The notes under the pieces were generated by a model. That model saw only the letters and a list, made by a program, of their open reading frames with translations, ran no database searches and was not told where the DNA came from. From an uncultured Pelagibacteraceae bacterium (GTDB taxonomy: Bacteria; Pseudomonadota; Alphaproteobacteria; Pelagibacterales; Pelagibacteraceae), in NCBI GenBank assembly GCA_902515185.1, contig CABXTN010000001.1, forward strand, positions 47,442 to 111,441: a stretch of DNA of 64,000 nucleotides, read 5' to 3'. A program made the translations under genes and the position numbers. Positions 57,600-64,000 of the stretch are shown one piece after another (within the stretch, counting starts at the first letter, position 1; every line of letters begins with the position of its first letter).

Positions 57600-59675
57600 T
57601 TATCCAGTTTTTTTTGTTACTTCATCTTGAACATTTTGTGGAACTTTTGAATAATGATCAAAAAACATTGAATATTGAGCTCTACCTTGAGACATCGATC
57701 TTAAACTATTTATATAACCAAACATATTAGCCAAAGGAACCATTGCTGTTATTACAGTAGCATTACCTCTCTGTTCTTGAGTACTTATTTGTCCTCTTCT
57801 ACTGTTAAGATCCCCAATTACATCTCCCATATAATCCTCAGGTGTAACCACTTCCACACGCATCATCGGCTCGAGTAGTTTTAAAGTAGCCCTTGTGCAT
57901 GCTTCTTTAAAACATTGTCTTGATGCAAGTTCAAAAGCTAGAACACTTGAGTCAACATCATGATGTAAGCCATCAATTATAGTAACTTTGTAATCTATCA
58001 TTGGGAAGCCGGCTAAAATTCCGTTATCTGCAACTGACTCTACTCCTTTTTCTACTCCAGGGATAAATTCTTTTGGTATAGCGCCACCTTTAATTTTGCT
58101 TTCAACCTCTCTTCCTTTGCCAGGTTCTAAGGGCTCAACAGAGAGTTTAACTCTAGCAAATTGTCCAGCTCCACCACTTTGCTTTTTATGTGTGTAATCA
58201 AATTCACTCGGATTTTGTATTGTCTCTCTATAAGCAACTTGTGGTGCACCAACATTTGCCTCAACCTTAAATTCTCTTTTCATTCTATCAACAATTATAT
58301 CTAGATGTAATTCACCCATTCCTTTTATTATTGTTTGACCAGACTCTTCATCCGAACTCACTCTAAATGAAGGATCTTCTTTTGCTAATCTTGCTAAAGC
58401 CTCACCCATTTTTTCTTGGTCAGCTTTTGTTTTCGGCTCTACAGCAATTTCTATAACAGGATCAGGGAATTCCATTGGCTCTAAAAGAACTGGGTTATCT
58501 TTATTTGCCAAAGTATGTCCAGTGATTGTATTTTTTAAACCTGCTAAAGCTACAATATCGCCAGCATTTGCTTCTTTAATATCTTCTCGTGAGTTAGCAT
58601 GCATTAATAACATTCTTCCAACTCTTTCCTCTTTATCTTTAGAAGTATTGTAAATTCCTGTACCAGTTTTTACAGTTCCTGAATAAACTCTTATAAACGT
58701 TAAGGAACCAACGAAAGGGTCATTAGCAACTTTAAAGGCAAGAGCTGAAAAAGGAGCACTATCTTCAAATTTCATCTCAAGTTCGTCTTCCGAATTAGGT
58801 TTTGTGCCTTTAATTGATCCAATGTCTTTCGGGCTAGGTAAATAATCAACTACTGCGTCTAATAAAGGTTGAACACCCTTATTTTTAAAAGCAGATCCAG
58901 TTAGCACTGGAACAAAATCAAAATTTAAACATCCTTTTCTTACACATCTGATTAGATCTTCATTTTTAATATCATCTCCATTTAGATAACTTTCCATTAA
59001 TTTTTCATCCTGCTCAACAGCTGTTTCAACTAATTCTTGTCTATATTTACTGCAAATTTCTTTTAAATCATCAGGGATATCTTTTTCTTCCCACTCCGCA
59101 CCTAAATCCTCGTTTTTCCAAACTATAGCTTTCATTTTAACAAGATCAACGACGCCTTGAAGAGAAGATTCTATTCCAATTGGAATTTGCATAACAAGAG
59201 GTTTTGCTCCAAGTCTATCTTTAATCATTTCAACACATCTGAAAAAATCAGCTCCAGTACGATCTAATTTATTCACAAAGCAAATTCTGGGTACTTTATA
59301 TTTATCTGCTTGTCTCCAAACAGTTTCGGATTGTGGTTCAACACCTGCCACACCATCGAATACTGCAACTGCTCCGTCTAAAACTTTTAAAGATCTTTCA
59401 ACTTCAATTGTAAAATCAACATGGCCAGGTGTATCAATAATATTTATACGATTGTCTTTCCAAAAACATGTTGTAGCAGCAGATGTAATTGTTATTCCTC
59501 TTTCTTGCTCTTGCTCCATCCAATCCATAGTTGCAGCACCATCATGCACTTCACCAATTTTATGACTCTTACCTGTATAATAAAGAATTCTTTCTGTTGT
59601 AGTAGTTTTGCCAGCATCTATGTGTGCCATTATTCCAATGTTACGATATTTTTCTAATGTATGTGTTCTACTCAT
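57600..59675 (-). CDS. fusA: Elongation factor G
   Basis: Translocation GTPase, 691 residues. The G domain has [20 protein letters not shown] (G1), the switch region [18 protein letters not shown] (G3) and [11 protein letters not shown] (G4); the C-terminal domains include [18 protein letters not shown] and [19 protein letters not shown]. It lies between rpsG (6-base gap) and rpsJ. Confidence 0.99.
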   Translation of the reverse strand: MSRTHTLEKYRNIGIMAHIDAGKTTTTERILYYTGKSHKIGEVHDGAATMDWMEQEQERGITITSAATTCFWKDNRINIIDTPGHVDFTIEVERSLKVLDGAVAVFDGVAGVEPQSETVWRQADKYKVPRICFVNKLDRTGADFFRCVEMIKDRLGAKPLVMQIPIGIESSLQGVVDLVKMKAIVWKNEDLGAEWEEKDIPDDLKEICSKYRQELVETAVEQDEKLMESYLNGDDIKNEDLIRCVRKGCLNFDFVPVLTGSAFKNKGVQPLLDAVVDYLPSPKDIGSIKGTKPNSEDELEMKFEDSAPFSALAFKVANDPFVGSLTFIRVYSGTVKTGTGIYNTSKDKEERVGRMLLMHANSREDIKEANAGDIVALAGLKNTITGHTLANKDNPVLLEPMEFPDPVIEIAVEPKTKADQEKMGEALARLAKEDPSFRVSSDEESGQTIIKGMGELHLDIIVDRMKREFKVEANVGAPQVAYRETIQNPSEFDYTHKKQSGGAGQFARVKLSVEPLEPGKGREVESKIKGGAIPKEFIPGVEKGVESVADNGILAGFPMIDYKVTIIDGLHHDVDSSVLAFELASRQCFKEACTRATLKLLEPMMRVEVVTPEDYMGDVIGDLNSRRGQISTQEQRGNATVITAMVPLANMFGYINSLRSMSQGRAQYSMFFDHYSKVPQNVQDEVTKKTG

Positions 59676-59681
59676 AAAATT

Positions 59682-60152
59682 TTACCATCTAAAATGTGCA
59701 AAAGCTTTATTTGACTCAGCCATTTTATGTGTGTCTTCCTTTTTTTTTATTGCAGATCCTCTATTTTGATAAGCGTCATAAATTTCATTAAAAATTTTGT
59801 CTGACATATTCTTATCTTTTCTTTTTCTGGATGCATCTATTAACCATCTTAAAGCTAATGCTTGAGATCTTTTTGATTTTACTTCAACTGGTACTTGATA
59901 TGTTGCTCCACCTACTCTTCTAGACCTGACTTCTACAGTAGGTTTAATGTTATTAATGGCTTCATTAAAAACTGTGATAGGCTCATCCTTTGACTTTGAT
60001 TTAATTTTTTCAATTGCATCGTAGATAATTTTTTCTGCAACTGTTTTTTTACCATCATACATAATATTATTTATAAGTTTAGGAATAATTGTTGATTTAT
60101 AAACTGGATCAACTATTGGAATTTTTTTAGGTGCTCTTTTTTTTCTAGACAT
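59682..60152 (-). CDS. rpsG: 30S ribosomal protein S7
   Basis: Primary head-assembly protein and, in E. coli, repressor of the str operon, 156 residues. The NIKPTVEVRSRRVGGATYQV segment and ALRWLIDASRKRKDKNMSDK are diagnostic, and the C-terminal KKEDTHKMAESNKAFAHFRW is intact. It follows rpsL by 3 bases. Confidence 0.99.
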   Translation of the reverse strand: MSRKKRAPKKIPIVDPVYKSTIIPKLINNIMYDGKKTVAEKIIYDAIEKIKSKSKDEPITVFNEAINNIKPTVEVRSRRVGGATYQVPVEVKSKRSQALALRWLIDASRKRKDKNMSDKIFNEIYDAYQNRGSAIKKKEDTHKMAESNKAFAHFRW

Positions 60153-60155
60153 AAA

Positions 60156-60527
60156 TTATTTTCCTTTTTTTGCACCGTACTTAGATCTTTGTTGCTTTCT
60201 TGCTGTAACGCCTTGAGTATCTAGATTACCTCTTAAGATATGATATCTTACACCTGGTAAATCTTTAACTCTACCACCTCTAATCAAAACAACTGAGTGC
60301 TCCTGAAGGTTATGTCCTTCTCCAGGAATGTAAGAAGTAACTTCATGACCGTTTGAAAGTCTTACTCTGGCAACTTTCCTTAATGCAGAATTTGGTTTTT
60401 TTGGTGTAGTTGTATAAACTTTTACGCACACACCTCTTTTCTGAGGAGACTTTTCAAGAGCAGGTACTTTATCTCTTACTGATGGTCTACGTCTACGTTT
60501 TCTTAATAACTGGTTTATAGTTGGCAT
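60156..60527 (-). CDS. rpsL: 30S ribosomal protein S12
   Basis: Decoding-centre protein, 123 residues. [20 protein letters not shown], then [20 protein letters not shown] and the conserved loop [17 protein letters not shown]. The lysines that mutate to streptomycin resistance in other bacteria are wild type (PKKPNS, and K in RVKDLPG). It is the first gene of the str-S10-spc-alpha block, behind a clear promoter. Confidence 0.99.
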   Translation of the reverse strand: MPTINQLLRKRRRRPSVRDKVPALEKSPQKRGVCVKVYTTTPKKPNSALRKVARVRLSNGHEVTSYIPGEGHNLQEHSVVLIRGGRVKDLPGVRYHILRGNLDTQGVTARKQQRSKYGAKKGK

Positions 60528-60549
60528 AATTAATATATTTTTTGATAAG

Positions 60550-60569
60550 AAATAACTGACAGGTTATTT
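60550..60569 (-). promoter_or_regulatory. Inverted repeat in the rpsL leader
   Basis: AAATAAC-CTGTCA-GTTATTT on the minus strand is a perfect 7-bp hairpin in the rpsL 5' leader, 23 bases before the start codon. No U-run follows, so it does not look like an intrinsic terminator; a leader structure affecting translation or attenuation is possible but unproven. Confidence 0.3.
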
Positions 60570-60623
60570 AGTGGCAGCGTTTAATATCCCAATGACATTA
60601 CATTCCAACCAAAAAATATGGCC

Positions 60624-60651
60624 AAAATACTATAGAAATATTTTTTGTCAA
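60624..60651 (-). promoter_or_regulatory. Sigma70-type promoter for the rpsL (str) operon
   Basis: The minus strand of the 153-base rpoC-rpsL gap reads TTGACA (60646-60651, full consensus), a 16-base spacer, and TATTTT (60624-60629). Transcription would start near 60617 and give a leader of about 90 bases. This is the best promoter match I saw in the window. Confidence 0.65.
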
Positions 60652-60680
60652 ATTAAAACAACTTAAAAATTGCTATTTTT

Positions 60681-63600
60681 TTATTGATTTGCAGGGGTTT
60701 CTGTGGGTTGAACAGGTTCTTGTTCAGAAAGAAATTTATTATCATCCTCGACTGCTCTTTTATTCCAGTCATTCTTAATAGTGCCTGTACCAGCAGGTAC
60801 TAATCTTCCAACTATAACGTTCTCTTTAAGACCTTGTAAAGTGTCTGTTTTGCCTCTGATTGCTGCATCAGTAAGAACTCTTGTGGTTTCTTGAAATGAA
60901 GCTGCTGAGATGAAAGACTCTGTTTGTAAAGAGGCTTTAGTTATACCCATTAATACTCTTTCACCAACCGCAGGTTTTTTTCCTTCTGCTTTTAATTCAT
61001 CATTCATATCATCGAATTTAATTCTTTCAATAATCTCACCAGGTAATAATTTTGAATCTCCAGAATTTTTAACCTCAATTTTCTTTAACATCTGTCTTAA
61101 TATAGTTTCAATATGTTTGTCGTTAATTACAACACCTTGCAATCTATAAACTTCTTGCACCTGATTTACAAAGTATTCGGTTAATTCTTCGATACCTAGA
61201 ATTCTTAAAATATCATGAGGTAAAGGTTGACCATCTAAAAGATATTCTCCTTTTTTGATTTTTTCACCTTGGTTAAAATTGATATGCTTACCTTTTGGAA
61301 TTAAATAATTAGATGTTACACCCTCATCTGATACTATCGATACTCTCTGTTTTCCTCTAACTTCTTTACCAAATAAAACTTTTCCATCGTTCTCTGCAAT
61401 AATGGCACTGTCTTTTGCCTTTCTTGCTTCAAATAATTCAGCTACTCTTGGAAGACCTCCAGTAATATCTTTGGTCTTAGAAGTTTCTTTAGGTAATCTT
61501 GCAATAACATCACCAGCAAATATTTTTTGTCCATCTTTAACTGATAAAATTGAATCTGGTACTAAATAATATCTTGCTTCGTTATCGTCAGCTTTTTTTA
61601 TTACATTTCCTTTTTCATCACGTAAAGTAATTCTTGGTTTAAGGTCAGTATTTTTTGATTGAGATCTCCAATCTATAACAGATTTAGACTCAATTCCTGT
61701 TTCATCATCTAAAGTTTCTGAAAGTGTAACTCCATCAATTAAATCTACATAATTAACAATACCACTTTTTTCTGCGATAACTGGCGTAGTGTAAGGATCC
61801 CACTCACAAATTTTTGCATTTTTTTTAATTTTATCTCCACTTTTAAAAAATAATTTAGAACCATAAGGTACTTTATATATAGCTATTTGAAGACCATTAT
61901 CATCCTCTATAGAAAGCTGAGTATTTCTTCCCATGACTATTTGATTTTTTTTAGAGTCTTCTAACAAGTTTGTATTTATTATTTTTAAAGTTCCTTCATT
62001 TTTACTTACTATTTGTGAATCTTGTTTAATAGATGCTGTACCACCAACGTGGAAAGTTCTCATGGTTAATTGTGTTCCTGGCTCACCGATAGACTGCGCA
62101 GATATCATCCCAATTGCTTCACCTACATGAACCATTTTTCCTCTAGATAAATCTCTTCCGTAACACATTGCACAAACACCTTTTTTAGATCCACAAGTTA
62201 TTACTGAATAAACACGAATTGATTTTACTCCAGCAGCATCAATTTTTTCACAATCTGACTCATTTATCATCTCACCTTTTTTTATAACTATGTCGCCAGA
62301 GATTGGATTTTTTACATTCTCAGCAACAACTCTACCAAGAGCTCTTTCCGAAAGTGTTACTATTACATTACCACCCTCTATAATTTCAGATAGGTTAATG
62401 CTACCACGGCTTTTACAGTCACAATCTTTTTTTGTTATTGTTAAATCTTGAGCAACATCACATAACCTTCTTGTTAAATAACCTGAATTTGCAGTTTTTA
62501 AGGCTGTATCCGCAAGACCTTTTCTTGCTCCGTGTGTTGAGTTAAAATACTCTAGAGCTGTCAAACCTTCTTTAAAGTTAGATGTTATAGGAGACTCAAT
62601 AATTTCACCTGATGGTTTCGCTATTAATCCTCGCATACCAGCTAATTGTTTCATCTGCGCTGCTGAACCTCTAGCTCCAGAGTCAGCCATCATAAAAACT
62701 GAGTTTATTTTTAAACCATCTTTAGTTGTTTCAGTAGCTGAAATTCTCTTCATCATCTCTGAGGCAACTCTATCTGTACATTTAGACCAGGCATCCACAA
62801 CTTTATTATATTTCTCGCCTCTAGTGATAAGACCTTCAGCATATTGGTTTTCATAGTCAGTGATTAGTTTTTTAGTCTCTTCGATCATTTCAGGTTTGTT
62901 TTCAGGGATGATCAAATCATCTTTTCCAAAAGATATACCAGCTTTAAAAGCATGTTTAAAACCAAGATCTTTTAATTTATCGCAAAAAATTACTGTACTT
63001 TTTTGTCCTGTAAATCTAAAAGCAATATCAATAATTTCTGATACAACTTTTTTTGGCAGCAACCTATCAACAAGTGAAAATTTTATATCTTTATGTTTGG
63101 GTAGTAAATTAGCTAAAAGAAATCTACCTACAGTGCTTGTATATTTCTCATATTTGACATTATTATTCTCATCAACAGTTTCAAATCTTGAAATAATTCT
63201 TGAATGAACATTTATCTTACCAGATTCTAGTCCTTGTTCAATTTCTGAGCTGTTAACGAAGTATCCTTCTACCTTTTCTGTTTGGTAAGGAGGTTGAGAT
63301 AGATAATAAATACCTAAGATCATATCTTGGCTCGGAACTATTATTGGTTTACCATTTGATGGACTTAAAATGTTATTTGTAGACATCATTAACACTCGTG
63401 CTTCCAATTGTGCTTCTAAACTTAGAGGTATATGAACTGCCATTTGATCACCATCAAAATCAGCATTGAATGCAGCACATGTTAATGGATGTAATTCTAT
63501 GGCATCACCTTCAATAAGTTTAGGTTCGAAAGCTTGTACACCCAATCTATGTAACGTGGGAGCTCTATTAAGTATTACTGGATGTTCTCTTACAATTAAT

Positions 63601-64000
63601 TCTAATGCATCCCATACTGCGTTTGTTTCTTTTTCAACAAGTTTTTTTGCTTGTTTAATTGTTGATGCTAACCCTAATTTATTTAGCCTAGCATATAAAA
63701 AAGGTTTGAATAGTTCTAACGCCATTTTTTTTGGTAATCCACATTCATGTAATTTAAGATCTGGACCTACGACAATCACTGATCTACCTGAATAATCGAC
63801 ACGCTTTCCTAGTAAGTTTTGTCTAAATCTTCCTTGTTTACCCTTAAGCATCTCAGCAAGTGATTTTAATGGACGTTTTCCCGTTCCTGTTATTACTCTG
63901 CCTCTTCTACCGTTATCAAATAATGCATCTACAGATTCTTGTAGCATTCTTTTTTCGTTTCTTATTATTATATCCGGTGCCTTGAGATCCATTAGTCTCT
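60681..64000 (-). CDS. rpoC: RNA polymerase beta' subunit, partial (5' end outside window)
   Basis: The frame is open through position 64000: the codons before the track start read R-L ([19 protein letters not shown]), the family sequence, so 63992 is an internal Met. About 1,106 codons are visible out of an expected 1,380-1,400. The catalytic Mg2+ site is in [16 protein letters not shown], the second zinc site is formed by CDCKSRG and [15 protein letters not shown], and the trigger loop region has [20 protein letters not shown]. The C terminus has [20 protein letters not shown], then a short acidic/proline tail. rpoC precedes rpsL, the normal bacterial order. Confidence 0.99.
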   Translation of the reverse strand, partial: RLMDLKAPDIIIRNEKRMLQESVDALFDNGRRGRVITGTGKRPLKSLAEMLKGKQGRFRQNLLGKRVDYSGRSVIVVGPDLKLHECGLPKKMALELFKPFLYARLNKLGLASTIKQAKKLVEKETNAVWDALELIVREHPVILNRAPTLHRLGVQAFEPKLIEGDAIELHPLTCAAFNADFDGDQMAVHIPLSLEAQLEARVLMMSTNNILSPSNGKPIIVPSQDMILGIYYLSQPPYQTEKVEGYFVNSSEIEQGLESGKINVHSRIISRFETVDENNNVKYEKYTSTVGRFLLANLLPKHKDIKFSLVDRLLPKKVVSEIIDIAFRFTGQKSTVIFCDKLKDLGFKHAFKAGISFGKDDLIIPENKPEMIEETKKLITDYENQYAEGLITRGEKYNKVVDAWSKCTDRVASEMMKRISATETTKDGLKINSVFMMADSGARGSAAQMKQLAGMRGLIAKPSGEIIESPITSNFKEGLTALEYFNSTHGARKGLADTALKTANSGYLTRRLCDVAQDLTITKKDCDCKSRGSINLSEIIEGGNVIVTLSERALGRVVAENVKNPISGDIVIKKGEMINESDCEKIDAAGVKSIRVYSVITCGSKKGVCAMCYGRDLSRGKMVHVGEAIGMISAQSIGEPGTQLTMRTFHVGGTASIKQDSQIVSKNEGTLKIINTNLLEDSKKNQIVMGRNTQLSIEDDNGLQIAIYKVPYGSKLFFKSGDKIKKNAKICEWDPYTTPVIAEKSGIVNYVDLIDGVTLSETLDDETGIESKSVIDWRSQSKNTDLKPRITLRDEKGNVIKKADDNEARYYLVPDSILSVKDGQKIFAGDVIARLPKETSKTKDITGGLPRVAELFEARKAKDSAIIAENDGKVLFGKEVRGKQRVSIVSDEGVTSNYLIPKGKHINFNQGEKIKKGEYLLDGQPLPHDILRILGIEELTEYFVNQVQEVYRLQGVVINDKHIETILRQMLKKIEVKNSGDSKLLPGEIIERIKFDDMNDELKAEGKKPAVGERVLMGITKASLQTESFISAASFQETTRVLTDAAIRGKTDTLQGLKENVIVGRLVPAGTGTIKNDWNKRAVEDDNKFLSEQEPVQPTETPANQ

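Noticed and set aside
1-64000. CRISPR arrays, insertion sequences, prophage or integrative elements
   Set aside because: No direct-repeat arrays, transposase or integrase motifs, or terminal inverted repeats were seen; all sizeable ORFs have housekeeping assignments.

Overview
The window is a very AT-rich, gene-dense stretch of an alphaproteobacterial chromosome. It is most likely from a Pelagibacterales (SAR11-type) marine bacterium. That placement is inferred from the strong A/T bias, lysine- and isoleucine-rich proteins, almost no intergenic DNA, many ATGA/TAATG-type overlaps, a soxBDAG sarcosine oxidase operon and alphaproteobacterial gene orders (nrdR-ribD-ribE-ribBA-ribH-nusB-thiL, rsh-pyrE-pdxJ-acpS-lepB-rnc-recO). 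I saw no insertion sequences, prophage, CRISPR array or plasmid genes. No stretch over 300 bases lacks a gene.

Layout. 1-2.9 kb: a partial ubiquinol-cytochrome c chaperone gene (minus), the outer-membrane lipoprotein gene omlA/bamE (plus) and the proton-pumping pyrophosphatase hppA (minus). 3.0-10.3 kb (minus): a probable operon of a 2OG-Fe(II) oxygenase-like gene, rpiB, glyA, nrdR, four riboflavin genes, nusB and thiL. 10.4-11.4 kb: hemB (plus). 11.4-18.7 kb (minus): dapA-smpB-folK-rsh-pyrE-pdxJ-acpS-lepB-rnc-recO. 18.7-26.2 kb: slt, a tRNA-Ser(GCU) on the minus strand, and the soxBDAG operon. 26.2-32.3 kb (minus): gatCAB, an O-methyltransferase, trhO and a MATE exporter. 32.4-38.7 kb (plus): ruvX-pyrB-pyrC'-plsY-topA-ridA. 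38.7-44.7 kb: ugd and galU (minus), panC (plus), mgtE (minus), lipB (plus), rluC-like (minus). 44.7-60.5 kb (minus): a nearly continuous str-S10-spc-alpha ribosomal protein superoperon from rpsL to rplQ, including fusA, secY, adk and rpoA. 60.7-64.0 kb: the 3' part of rpoC, running off the window.

Function. The content is housekeeping: translation, transcription, cofactor synthesis (riboflavin, B6, folate, haem, pantothenate, lipoate, thiamine), pyrimidine synthesis, cell-wall and lipid precursors, (p)ppGpp signalling, and one-carbon metabolism in which sarcosine oxidase and GlyA both yield methylene-THF. I found no convincing new multi-gene system. The notable observations are signs of streamlining and local oddities: start codons and stop codons shared between opposite strands around omlA, an RSH protein without its usual TGS-to-ACT linker domains, no era between rnc and recO, no rpmD between rpsE and rplO, no tuf after fusA, a short L24, a RibBA whose GTP cyclohydrolase II half lacks the zinc and catalytic motifs, a dihydroorotase homologue without the metal-binding HxH, an NrdR zinc ribbon with CxC in place of CxxC, and a palindrome in the sox promoter region.
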